Shown: positions 8,636 to 16,173, counted from the first letter of the stretch. The stretch: 64,000 bases of DNA from Streptomyces alanosinicus (GCF_014650595.1 NZ_BMVG01000021.1:1-64000); one strand, 5' to 3'. Numbers and translations are program-made. Notes: generated by a model from the letters alone, not told the origin.

Positions 8636-10104
8636 ATGAGGCTTCGCAGCCCGACCTCCAGGGCGAGCACATCGCACAACAGATCGGGAACGACCGGGAC
8701 AGCGTCGGCGTCCCTCCGCGCCTCGGCGAGAGCCTTCCCGTCAACGTAGCCGAGGTCCACCAGGATGGACTCCTTCAGCATGTCGTCCAGTACGGGCAAA
8801 CCGTAGTACCGCAGTCCCTTCTCCAGGACGGCCAGGAAGTTTTCCGGCTCGGCCGGCGCGGCCACCCACTCGGGCAGCCCGGCCCGCCGGATCCGCTCGC
8901 GGAACAGCGCCTTGCCGCGTTTGTGCTCGTGCGGTAGTTGCTCCATGAACCGCACGATCCGCGGGTGCACGAGCGGGCTCACCGGCCAGACTCCCGCCCG
9001 GAGGAATCCGGGGTTGTGCATCCCGAACGCCATCAGCGTCGGCACGGGCAGCACCGGAATAGGGGCCAGGTGGTCGTTCACCTCGGCGAGCGCTCGGACA
9101 GCCTTGCTGCCGAGCCACGGCACGGGTTCCGGCGTCGGCAGTTCGGCTTGCGTCCTGGAGTGGTGGGCATTGATCTCGTCCCCGCCGCTGCCCGTGAACA
9201 TGACCTCGCACCGCCAGGCGGCTGCCTGCTCGCGTACGACGTCGAACGCCTCCTGGTAGAAGGCTCCCGCCGGATCGTGCGGCTTGCGTAGGGCGCGTAC
9301 GCCTCCGGGGCAGAAGGGCGGGTGCTGCATGGCGGGGGTGGCCGTGTCCCGGAAGTCGCAGTGCTCCGCGAAGGCCCGGCGTCGCTCGTTCTGTTGCCTG
9401 CCGGTGCCTCCTCCCACCAGTAGGCCGAAGCTGTGCGCCTCGGGGAAGCGGGCGGCCTTCACAGCCAGGGCAACATTCCCGGAGTCCGCGCCGCCGGACA
9501 GTTCGACGCCCACGCATCCAGTTGCTGTCGGCGCCTGGCGGATCACGTCGGTCAGCAGCTCGTCCAGAGCAGCGAGTGGATCAACACCGGGCCGCAGCGC
9601 ACGCGGCTCAAGTACGTGTTCGGCGGACTTCGGATGGTGGATGCTGAGTCCCGAGGTGGTGAACGTGGCCGATGCCCGCTCGGTGAGGCGATGGACGCCT
9701 TCGAACAGCGTCTCGGACGTGTAGCGGTGCTGCCTCGTCAGCGTTCGGGTGACGACGCGCGGCACCAGGCGGTCGGCCCGTAGATGCGGTCGCAGCGTCG
9801 TAAGGTCCCATGACGCGTGCAGCTCGCCGGCCTTCTCTGTCAGGTAGAGCGGAGCTGTGCCGAAGGCGCCTGCCGCCAGGCGGGCTTGTCCGGGCTCCAT
9901 GGTGAGTTCGACGAAGTCGGCCTCGTCCCGCTTGCACTCCTTCACTCGGACTCGTACGCGCGGTGCCTGGTCGTCGTTGACCTCCATGACCAGCGTGGAC
10001 ACGTTGGCGGGTTCGATCCAACTCTCGCCGTTGATCCAACGGCCGCCCTGCGACCTCCATTTGGGATCCTGGAGATCGGTCAGACGCAAACGCATCGTCA
10101 GCAT
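8632..10104 (-). CDS. Asparagine synthetase-like macrolactam cyclase (lasso peptide C protein type)
   Basis: A protein of 490 residues. The N-terminal part looks like a degenerate glutaminase domain: it lacks the Cys2 that AsnB needs for glutamine hydrolysis but keeps FGTAPLYLTEKAG-like strands. The C-terminal ATP-pyrophosphatase domain has the PP-loop SGGADS at 203-208 and GSGGDE at 305-310. This architecture fits lasso-peptide cyclases that adenylate an Asp/Glu side chain and join it to the N-terminal amine. The precursor-like 39-residue ORF lies 72 bp upstream and the methyltransferase overlaps downstream, which supports the role. The ATG at 10104 follows AAAGGGA; ATG 10095 is an alternative start. 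I suspect the albusnodin-type branch, from memory only. Confidence 0.8.
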   Translation of the reverse strand: MLTMRLRLTDLQDPKWRSQGGRWINGESWIEPANVSTLVMEVNDDQAPRVRVRVKECKRDEADFVELTMEPGQARLAAGAFGTAPLYLTEKAGELHASWDLTTLRPHLRADRLVPRVVTRTLTRQHRYTSETLFEGVHRLTERASATFTTSGLSIHHPKSAEHVLEPRALRPGVDPLAALDELLTDVIRQAPTATGCVGVELSGGADSGNVALAVKAARFPEAHSFGLLVGGGTGRQQNERRRAFAEHCDFRDTATPAMQHPPFCPGGVRALRKPHDPAGAFYQEAFDVVREQAAAWRCEVMFTGSGGDEINAHHSRTQAELPTPEPVPWLGSKAVRALAEVNDHLAPIPVLPVPTLMAFGMHNPGFLRAGVWPVSPLVHPRIVRFMEQLPHEHKRGKALFRERIRRAGLPEWVAAPAEPENFLAVLEKGLRYYGLPVLDDMLKESILVDLGYVDGKALAEARRDADAVPVVPDLLCDVLALEVGLRSLM

Positions 10105-10127
10105 GTCGTCCCTTTCCGATGTCCTGC

Positions 10128-10160
10128 GGCGGGGCGGGGCCGCGAACGGCCCGCCCCGCC
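10128..10160 (-). terminator. GC-rich hairpin between precursor and cyclase genes (attenuator-like)
   Basis: GGCGGGGCGGG (10128-10138) and CCCGCCCCGCC (10150-10160) form an 11-bp perfect stem with an 11-nt loop. It lies in the 72-bp gap between the small peptide gene and the cyclase gene. There is no T-tract, so it may act as an attenuator or an RNA-stabilising element that gives more precursor than enzyme. That is common in RiPP operons and is inferred here. Confidence 0.5.
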
Positions 10161-10176
10161 TGGTGTCAGCCCTGGA

Positions 10177-10296
10177 TCACTTGCTGCAGTGGTCGCCGTT
10201 GTTGTCGCCGCCGCCCGGCATCTTGTCGAACAGCGCGGCCTCGACGGTCGGGACGCCGGCGATCAGGTCGCCGGTGAACAGTTCGTCCACGTTCAT
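10177..10296 (-). CDS. Putative RiPP (lasso-like) precursor peptide, 39 residues
   Basis: A 39-codon ORF with a clear GGGAG ribosome site upstream of ATG 10296. The leader begins MNVDELFTGDLIAGVP, is acidic and hydrophobic, and continues to ALFDKMP (residues 21-27). The C-terminal GGGDNNGDHCSK (28-39) is a plausible core: Gly28 could be joined to Asp35 in an 8-residue ring with tail HCSK, or Asp31 could take part. The usual lasso Thr at leader position -2 is absent; Met26 is there instead. It is the first gene of the cyclase-methyltransferase operon. The core boundary and product are inferred, but the peptide itself is well supported by ribosome site, codon use and context. Confidence 0.72.
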   Translation of the reverse strand: MNVDELFTGDLIAGVPTVEAALFDKMPGGGDNNGDHCSK

Positions 10297-10323
10297 CGCT
10301 TTCTCCCTTACGGTTTTCAGTGG

Positions 10324-10347
10324 ACTCCGCGGCTGATGCTGCGGAGT
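10324..10347. repeat. Inverted repeat upstream of the precursor gene
   Basis: ACTCCGC at 10324-10330 and GCGGAGT at 10341-10347 form a 7-bp perfect inverted repeat with a 10-bp spacer, 28 bp upstream of the precursor ATG. It may be an operator or an mRNA hairpin. I see no clear promoter boxes here, so the precursor may depend on readthrough from upstream. Confidence 0.4.
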
Positions 10348-10351
10348 TGGA

Positions 10352-10395
10352 CCCGTCCGGCTGCCGAACCCTTGCGAAGAAGGCAGCCGGACGGG
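10352..10395 (-). terminator. Long perfect hairpin downstream of the two small ORFs
   Basis: CCCGTCCGGCTGCC (10352-10365) and GGCAGCCGGACGGG (10382-10395) form a 14-bp perfect stem with a 16-nt loop. On the minus strand it lies between the end of the 37-residue ORF (10467) and the precursor gene (10296). It is either a T-less terminator or an attenuator that controls readthrough into the RiPP-like operon. Confidence 0.55.
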
Positions 10396-10466
10396 GTGCC
10401 CGCCGCTTCGAGCGGTGGGCCCTCCCTCGTCATAGGCGGGGAGCCTGGACGCGTGACGGGGAGGAG

Positions 10467-10580
10467 TCAGGTGGGTGTGGATGCGGCGGCCATGCCCGAG
10501 ACGAAGCCGACCGATCCCGAGATGGTCAGGATCAGGAGCGGTCCGGCGTAGCGGCCTACGACTGCGGCCAGCCCCTTCAC
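10467..10580 (-). CDS. Small single-pass membrane peptide, 37 residues
   Basis: A 37-residue ORF with one strongly hydrophobic stretch (YAGPLLILTISGSVGFVSGM) that would span the membrane once. The GTG start at 10580 overlaps the stop of the 74-residue ORF as GTGA, and a GGAGAG ribosome site lies inside that ORF, so the pair is translationally coupled. The function is unknown. Its position next to the RiPP-like genes makes an immunity, export-accessory or signalling role possible, but nothing in the sequence decides this. Confidence 0.5.
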   Translation of the reverse strand: MKGLAAVVGRYAGPLLILTISGSVGFVSGMAAASTPT

Positions 10581-10801
10581 AGTCGCTCTCCACGGCTGCG
10601 CTCGTTGACCTCGCGTACTGCGGCGCTCAACTTCTCCCCGTCCTCGGGCGTGGTGCGGCGGTGCTGCGGGCAGCGGCATGGCGGGAACCGATTCGAACCT
10701 GGCGGCAGATCCACGCCCTCGTATGTGTCGATCCTCAACACCCCGTCCGTGCCCAGCTCCTCGGTCATTCGGGCCAGGCGGGCCCGTGCTTCGCTTCTCA
10801 T
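10577..10801 (-). CDS. Hypothetical 74-residue protein with a CxCxxH motif
   Basis: A small ORF starting at ATG 10801 with GAGGGA 8 bp upstream. The product begins MRSEARARLARMTEELG and has a central GVLRIDTYEGVDLPPGSNRF followed by PPCRCPQHRR, a compact Cys/His cluster that could bind a metal. The rest is charged and helical. I do not recognise the family. It is coupled to the 37-residue membrane peptide and is divergent from the XRE/TPR regulator at 10952, with 150 bp between them, so the regulator is a candidate controller of this pair and perhaps of the RiPP-like operon behind it. Confidence 0.55.
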   Translation of the reverse strand: MRSEARARLARMTEELGTDGVLRIDTYEGVDLPPGSNRFPPCRCPQHRRTTPEDGEKLSAAVREVNERSRGERL

Positions 10802-10951
10802 CCATCAGTCCCTCAGACGACGGCTGCGGCGAGGTCTCGCCGTTTCCCTGCTGTCTCTACGCAACCGTGTGACCACGCACAGCGGTACCTTTTGCGCAGC
10901 AGCAGGACTTGAAAGCCTTGAAAGTTGGCAAAGGCGCGGGGAGTTGAGGGC

Positions 10952-12292
10952 ATGGCCAAGCGTGAACCGAACGTGGCACTTGGGCGCCTGCTCGCCGAAA
11001 GCCGCTGGACCCACCGCCAGTTCGCGCGGGCGGTGAACCGCGTCGGCACCGAGACCGGCACTCCCCTACGCTACGACGAGTCGGCAGTGAGCCACTGGCT
11101 CAGCGGCACGGTCCCCCGCGGTGCGGTGCGTGCATGCATCCTCGAAGCCCTCGCCCGCCGCCTCGGCCGACCGGTCACCCATGGCGAAGCCGGTCTGCCG
11201 GTTCCACGCGACCGCTCCTCCGCGGCTGCGGATACGGTGGAAGGGGTGATCGACCTGGGGAGGCTGGATATGGACCCGTCCCGCCGCAGTGTCCTGGGTG
11301 CTGGCCTGTTCTCCGTGGCCGTCACCGTTCCCGGCTGGCCTGATGTGGTCGGGCGTGCCGATGCCGTCCAGTCGGGCCGCGCCACACGCATCGGCATGAA
11401 CGAAGTGGACATGGTCATCGCCATGACCGAGCGTGTCTCAGAACTGGACGACGAGTCCGGCGGCCGTCACGCACGCCCCATGGCTGCCTCGTTCATGGTC
11501 AACACTGTGGCCTCCTACCTGCGTGCCGACGCACCCGAGGACGTGCGCAAGTCGATGCTGTCCGCCGCCTCGGATCTGCTCTATCTGACCGGCTACATGG
11601 CCGTGGACGAAGGGCTGCACGGTCTCGCGCAGCGCTACTACGTCAAGGCTTTGGAACTGGCGGGCGCGGCTGAGGATCACCTGACGTACTGCACCACCCT
11701 GCGGGGGATGAGCGTCCAGGCGGTCGACCTCCGCCACGGGGCGAAGGCCATGGAGTTGGCCGATGCCGCTGCCGCCGCCTCCCCGATGGCCGGCCCCCGC
11801 ATGCTGGCCTTCCTCTCCGGTCAGCAGGCTCATGCCGCCGCGCAGACCGGCGACCGTACTGGCGCGCTGCGCTACATCCGGGAGGCCGAGGCGGCCATGG
11901 ACCGTGCTGAGTCGCGTGGCAAGGCGTTCGGCTCGTACGACCCCTCTTCGCTCAATTATCACGTCAGCCAGGTACGTTACGAACTCGGCGACAGGTCCGG
12001 AGCCGTCGAAGCCATGCAACAGGCCGACCGGCTCCGCCCCAGCGTTTACCAACGCACGCGAGTACACCGTCGTGGTCTGCTGGCGGAGCGGCAGCTGGAA
12101 CTCGGCCACCTGGAAGCGGCCTGCACCACCTGGCACCAGGCTCTCGACGACTACCCCAAGGTGCAGTCCGGCCGCGCCGACGACCGCGTGAAGTCGATGT
12201 TCGGCCTCTTGCGCCCTCACCTGAAGAACGCGGCGGCCCGCGACCTGTATGAGCGAGCACGGACAATCGCACCACCGTCGCTGGTCGCCTGA
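10952..12292 (+). CDS. XRE-type HTH regulator with TPR-like C-terminal domain
   Basis: A protein of 446 residues. The N-terminus (about residues 10-80) is a helix-turn-helix with LGRLLAESRWTHRQFARAVN and ESAVSHWLSGTVPR. After a linker with DPSRRSVLGAGLFSVA, the remaining 300 residues are alpha-helical pairs rich in Ala that resemble tetratricopeptide repeats, for example GLAQRYYVKALELAGAAED and GDRTGALRYIREAEAAMDRA. This class is common in Streptomyces, where such proteins often control neighbouring small genes. The frame opens at 10925, but ATG 10952 has GGGGAG about 9 bp upstream. It is divergent from the small ORFs and the RiPP-like operon and is the best local candidate regulator. Confidence 0.78.
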   Translation: MAKREPNVALGRLLAESRWTHRQFARAVNRVGTETGTPLRYDESAVSHWLSGTVPRGAVRACILEALARRLGRPVTHGEAGLPVPRDRSSAAADTVEGVIDLGRLDMDPSRRSVLGAGLFSVAVTVPGWPDVVGRADAVQSGRATRIGMNEVDMVIAMTERVSELDDESGGRHARPMAASFMVNTVASYLRADAPEDVRKSMLSAASDLLYLTGYMAVDEGLHGLAQRYYVKALELAGAAEDHLTYCTTLRGMSVQAVDLRHGAKAMELADAAAAASPMAGPRMLAFLSGQQAHAAAQTGDRTGALRYIREAEAAMDRAESRGKAFGSYDPSSLNYHVSQVRYELGDRSGAVEAMQQADRLRPSVYQRTRVHRRGLLAERQLELGHLEAACTTWHQALDDYPKVQSGRADDRVKSMFGLLRPHLKNAAARDLYERARTIAPPSLVA

Positions 12293-12540
12293 TCTTCGCC
12301 CCGACTTCAAGCTCAGCCACAGAAAGTCAGCCACGACGGCGGGCATGCCGACCGATCACCCGCCACGTGTGTCTCACTCAACCCCGTACCGACTTCAGCC
12401 CAGTTATCTCCATCGTCACGACCCTCAGCCAGGCAGCAATCATGGGCGTCCGGGACGGCGCGAGCCGGCCCGTCGGCCTCTCGGGTGCCCTGCTGGTCTG
12501 AAGTGACCCGACCGTCACCTACCTGGACGCCGAATCAGCC

Positions 12541-12708
12541 GTGGCCGTCCCCGATCCCACCAGCAACGCCGACCCCGCTCCCCTGATCCTCAACACCGGC
12601 GCCGCCCCCAACGACGACGACCCCGGCGACCACATCAACCTCACCGCCGACGCCTACCGAGCCATCACCGGCGCCATCGACCTGACCACGCTCGGACCCG
12701 CCGCCTGA
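12541..12708 (+). pseudogene. Short coding remnant or small hypothetical protein
   Basis: An open stretch with almost exclusive G/C third bases runs from an in-frame stop at 12499-12501 to a TGA at 12706-12708. From GTG 12541 it encodes 55 residues, including DDDPGDHINLTADAYRAITG. No ribosome site precedes the GTG, and the coding signature seems to start before any start codon, so I read it as the 3' remnant of a lost gene at the edge of the accessory insertion. A genuine small protein is possible. The rest of the 12293-12783 interval holds no supported gene apart from the terminator at 12728-12761. Confidence 0.35.
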
Positions 12709-12727
12709 AACTCCCCGAACACACACT

Positions 12728-12761
12728 GCGCCCCCGCAGGCCTACGGCCACGCGGGGGCGC
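12728..12761. terminator. Hairpin terminator between convergent units
   Basis: GCGCCCCCGC (12728-12737) and GCGGGGGCGC (12752-12761) form a 10-bp perfect stem with a 14-nt loop. It lies between the plus-strand remnant and the minus-strand DUF2127 gene, so it can terminate transcription from both sides. Confidence 0.7.
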
Positions 12762-12783
12762 TTCCCACTACTCCGGTCTATTC

Positions 12784-13548
12784 CTAGACGGCCACCCCGG
12801 CCGACTCCTCGACCTCCATGAGCGAGGCGCTGTGCCGCTCCTCCTCGAATTTCCTCCGTCCGCCCCGCAGCCCGAACAGACGCTTCGCGAGGGCGATATA
12901 GAGCACCGCGAGGATGTTCAGGACCAGGGTGACGATCTTCAGATAGCTGACCTTCTCGGTGAGTTCGTAGATCTCCAGCGGAAGGAACGCGGCCGTCGCG
13001 ACCACCGTCAGATATTCGGCCCAGCGCTTGGCGTACCAGAGACCGCCCGCCTCGACCAGCTCTATCAGCGCGTAGGCGAGCAGCAGCGCGGCCACCAGCA
13101 ACAGCGTGGAGTGCTTGTAGCCGAACGCCTTCTGGATGGAGCCGACGACCGGTGAGTGGTCGAGGTCGTAGTGGAAATGCCGGAACACCGGCCGGAAGAC
13201 GTCCAGGTTCTCGTTGAACAACCGGCGTACCGAGTCCTGGCTGTTGCTGAACTTCCACACCGCCACAGCGACGAGGACGATGAACACGCCGCGCACCGCC
13301 CGCTCGATCGCCAGGAAGCGCAGGATGAACAGATCCCGCAGCACCTTTCCGCGCGGCACCAGCGGCGCGTCGTCCGCCGGCCCCGAGCCGTGCGGCTCCC
13401 CGAGCACGAAGTCACCACAGCGCAGACAACGCCACACGTCCCCGAGCGCGGTCTCGGCATGCAGCCGCAGCCGCAGGCGGGGGTCATCGGGCGCGTAGGT
13501 CACATGCCCCTTCTTCGCGCACGTCCGCCGGTCCCAGTCGATCTTCAT
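12784..13548 (-). CDS. DUF2127 family integral membrane protein
   Basis: A protein of 254 residues. A short cytoplasmic N-terminus contains a CxxC pair (WRCLRCGDFVLG). It is followed by about four membrane segments, including FIVLVAVAVWKF, LLLVAALLLAYALIELVEAGGLWYAKRWAEY and IVTLVLNILAVLYIALAKRLFGL, which match the DUF2127 pattern. The function is unknown. The frame allows ATG 13563, but ATG 13548 (MKIDWDRR) has GGAGG 8 bp upstream, inside the longer reading, so I prefer it. It sits alone between the accessory region and the MFS gene. Confidence 0.82.
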   Translation of the reverse strand: MKIDWDRRTCAKKGHVTYAPDDPRLRLRLHAETALGDVWRCLRCGDFVLGEPHGSGPADDAPLVPRGKVLRDLFILRFLAIERAVRGVFIVLVAVAVWKFSNSQDSVRRLFNENLDVFRPVFRHFHYDLDHSPVVGSIQKAFGYKHSTLLLVAALLLAYALIELVEAGGLWYAKRWAEYLTVVATAAFLPLEIYELTEKVSYLKIVTLVLNILAVLYIALAKRLFGLRGGRRKFEEERHSASLMEVEESAGVAV

Positions 13549-13656
13549 CCCCCGCGCCTCCATACACGTACTGACTCACAGGTACTGACGCCACGCACGA
13601 ACGTGCCGTTCCGAATGATCCGGACCGGCACGTTAGTGGATGGATGCGCGAAGTGC

Positions 13657-15330
13657 TCAGCCGGCGGTGCTGTCCGCCAGTTCCTTCTCCTCGGTCTTCA
13701 CCTCGGCTGCGGCCTTTTCACGGCGTGGCAGCAGAACGGCCACGAGGATCGTGCCGGTTCCGAGGATCACCGCGCCGACCAGGCTGGTGTGGGCGACGGC
13801 GTCGGAGAAGGAGGAGCCGACCGCGTGGGCCATCTGGCGGGCGCCGGCGGCGAGTTCGGCGGCCTGCTGCTTGAGCTGGGCGGCCTGCTGGGGGTTCGTG
13901 GCGTGTGCCGCCTGCGCGGCCAGCTGGTGCGCCTTCTCTCCGATGCCCTGCGCGACGGCGTATCCGGCGCCGACCGAGTCCTGTGCCGTGTCGAGGGCGC
14001 TGGCCGGGAGCTTGCTGCCGGCCGTCGCGTCGGTCAGGTGGTTGCCGTACGAGGTGGCGAGCAGCGAGCCGAGGATGGCGATGCCGAGCGATCCGCCCAG
14101 TTCCAGCGAGGTGTCGTTGACCGCGCCGCCGACGCCCAGTTCGGACTCGGGGAAGGCGCCCATGATCGCGTCGGTGCAGGGCGAGAGGGCGAGGCCGATG
14201 GCGAGGCCCAGGATGATCAGGGGGGCGAGGAAGTCGCCGTACGTCGAGCCGGCGTCGACCCGGGTGAGCAGGGCGAGGGCGGTGGTGCCGCCGACCATGC
14301 CCGCGGTGACGGTCCACTTCATGCCGACGCGCGGGGTCAGGAAGCCGGTCAGGGCCGAGCCGACGAAGACCGCGCCGGCCAGCGGCAGCATGCGGACGCC
14401 GGTCTCCAGGGCGTCGTAGCCGAGGACGAACTGCAGGTGCTGGGTGAGGTAGTAGAAGGCGCCGAAGACGGCGAGGAAGAACAGGGCGACGGCGAGGTTG
14501 GAGCCCGCGAAGCGGCGGTCGGCGAAGCGGCGGACGTCCAGGATCGGGCGGGGGTGGCGCAGCTCCCAGAGGACGAAGGCGACGAGGCCCGCGCCGGCGA
14601 CGATCGCCGCCGTGATCGCCTTCGCGTTCCAGCCGAAGTGCGGCCCCTCGATGATCATGTAGATCAGCGAGCCGGTCCAGATCACCGAGAGCAGTCCGCC
14701 GACATAGTCGATGCGGTCGTGGTGACCGGCCTTGGACGGCGGGATGAGGGCGAGGGCGGCGACGATCGCCACGGCCGCGATGGGCACGTTGATCAGGAAG
14801 GTCGAGGACCAGCCGTGGTCGCGCAGCAGCGCGCCGGCGACGACCGGCCCGGCGGCGATGGCGAGTCCGGCGGTGGCGGTCCACAGCACGATCGCCTTCG
14901 CCCGCTCGGCACGCGGGAAGGTCGCGGCGAGCAGGGAGAGCGTGGCGGGCATGATCAGGGCCGCGCCGACACCCATGACGGCGCGGGCCGCGATGACGGT
15001 GGCCGCGCTGTCGGCGAGGTAGCCGAAGACGGCGCCGCCGCCGAAGACGACGAGGCCGAGGACGAGGGCGCCGCGCCGGCTGTACTTGTCGCCTATCGCG
15101 CCGAGCAGCAGCATCAGCGCCGCGTAGGGGACGGTGTAGCCGTCGATCACCCACTGCAGGTCGGCGCTGGAGAGCCCGAGGTCCTTCGTCATGTCGGGCG
15201 CGGCCACGGTGAGGGCGGTGTTGGCCATCACGATGATCAGCAGGCTCAGGCAGAGCACGAGCAGTGCCCACCAGCGCCGGGCGTAGGGGCGCTCCATCTT
15301 CTCGACCGGTTCGGTCATGACGAGTCGCAT
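13657..15330 (-). CDS. MFS drug exporter, DHA2 (EmrB/QacA) family, 14 TM
   Basis: A transporter of 557 residues that begins MRLVMTEPVEKMERPYARRWW and has about 14 membrane helices. DLQWVIDGYTVPYAALMLLLGAIGDKYSRR is split here into the family motifs DLQWVIDGYTVPYAAL and GAIGDKYSRR, and GVGAALIMPATLSLL is the antiporter-type motif. Such proteins export drugs or metabolites by proton antiport. The C-terminal third contains an Ala/Gln-rich loop (about residues 470-520) before the last helix. Upstream in-frame ORF sequence overlaps the divergent regulator and is not coding. The tetR gene and palindromic operators directly upstream suggest substrate-inducible repression. Confidence 0.9.
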   Translation of the reverse strand: MRLVMTEPVEKMERPYARRWWALLVLCLSLLIIVMANTALTVAAPDMTKDLGLSSADLQWVIDGYTVPYAALMLLLGAIGDKYSRRGALVLGLVVFGGGAVFGYLADSAATVIAARAVMGVGAALIMPATLSLLAATFPRAERAKAIVLWTATAGLAIAAGPVVAGALLRDHGWSSTFLINVPIAAVAIVAALALIPPSKAGHHDRIDYVGGLLSVIWTGSLIYMIIEGPHFGWNAKAITAAIVAGAGLVAFVLWELRHPRPILDVRRFADRRFAGSNLAVALFFLAVFGAFYYLTQHLQFVLGYDALETGVRMLPLAGAVFVGSALTGFLTPRVGMKWTVTAGMVGGTTALALLTRVDAGSTYGDFLAPLIILGLAIGLALSPCTDAIMGAFPESELGVGGAVNDTSLELGGSLGIAILGSLLATSYGNHLTDATAGSKLPASALDTAQDSVGAGYAVAQGIGEKAHQLAAQAAHATNPQQAAQLKQQAAELAAGARQMAHAVGSSFSDAVAHTSLVGAVILGTGTILVAVLLPRREKAAAEVKTEEKELADSTAG

Positions 15331-15365
15331 GGCAGGGGTCGCCTTCCTCGGGTGCGCGACAGAAC

Positions 15366-15428
15366 TTGCACAGTGGCGTGCAATTGCACAACCATGTGCA
15401 ATGTACGCCGTTGCACAAGCATGTGCAA
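15366..15428. promoter_or_regulatory. TetR operator cluster, two full palindromes plus a partial site
   Basis: Two 18-bp sites of the form TTGCACA-N4-TGTGCAA lie at 15384-15401 (spacer ACCA) and 15411-15428 (spacer AGCA), with centres 27 bp apart. A partial site, TTGCACA (15366-15372) with TGCAA (15379-15383), lies on the exporter side. They fill the gap between the divergent MFS and tetR genes, so repressor binding would block both promoters. Confidence 0.85.
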
Positions 15429-15448
15429 CTTGCGAGAGGACGTGCAGA

Positions 15449-16111
15449 ATGGGCGCCATGACCACGGGTAACATCAGCCGCGCCGGCACCAACCGGCGCC
15501 GCATCCTCGACGTCGCCCTCGCCGAGCTGCTGCGCGATCCCGACGCCTCCATGGACCAGATCGCGCGCGCCGCGGGCGTCGTACGACGGACGGTGTACGG
15601 CCATTTCCCCAGCCGTGAGGCGCTGATCAGCACCCTCGTCGACGGCGCGGTGGAGGCGCTGGCGGACGCCGACGCGCGGGCGCGGGAGGGCGTGACGGAT
15701 CCCGCGGAGTCGGTGGCGCGCTCGGTGCTGGCGCTCTGGGAGATCGCCGACCGCTATCGGCTGCTGGTGGCCCTGGCCCAGCGCACGGTCACCGTCCAGG
15801 GCATCCGCGAACGCCTCGCCCCGCTGCGCGCCAACAAGGCCGAGCTGCTCCGGCAGGGTCTGACACAGGGCGTGTTCCACTCACCGCTGCCCCCGGCGGC
15901 GCTGGCATATGTGCACGAGCAGCTGCTGTTCGCGGTGATGGAGGCGGTGAACGACGGCCTTCTCGCGGCCGAGGAGGCGGGCCGCTCGGCCACGGTCACG
16001 GTCCTGACCGCTGCGGGCATGCCCGCCGGGCCGGCCACGGCCCTGGTCGCCAGGGTGAGTGAGGAGAGGGGCACAGAGGGGCGCACGGAAGGGCGCGTAG
16101 AAGGCGCGTAG
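15449..16111 (+). CDS. TetR-family repressor of the divergent exporter
   Basis: A protein of 220 residues. The N-terminal HTH is RRRILDVALAELLRDPDASMDQIARAAGVVRRTVYGHF, seen here as RILDVALAELL, MDQIARAAGVVRRTVYGHF and SREALISTLVDGAVEAL. The ligand domain is helical, and the last 20 residues form a repetitive Glu/Gly/Arg tail (GTEGRTEGRVEGA). The ATG at 15449 has GAGAGGA 8 bp upstream; ATG 15458 is an alternative. The frame open from 15317 runs through the operator region and is not coding. Its palindromic operators and the MFS gene lie directly upstream. Confidence 0.88.
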   Translation: MGAMTTGNISRAGTNRRRILDVALAELLRDPDASMDQIARAAGVVRRTVYGHFPSREALISTLVDGAVEALADADARAREGVTDPAESVARSVLALWEIADRYRLLVALAQRTVTVQGIRERLAPLRANKAELLRQGLTQGVFHSPLPPAALAYVHEQLLFAVMEAVNDGLLAAEEAGRSATVTVLTAAGMPAGPATALVARVSEERGTEGRTEGRVEGA

Positions 16112-16173
16112 AAGGAGGCGCAGAAGGGGGCGTAGAAGTAGAGCGGCGCAGAAGACGCTGGATGCCGAACATG

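Noticed and set aside
8632..10104. The cyclase read as a primary asparagine synthetase B
   Set aside because: The N-terminal catalytic Cys is missing, and the gene sits between a 39-codon peptide gene and a coupled methyltransferase.
13156..15471. A 771-codon plus-strand ORF across the DUF2127 and MFS genes
   Set aside because: It spans two real genes and their intergenic region in antisense and is Gly/Asp/Arg-rich without domains.
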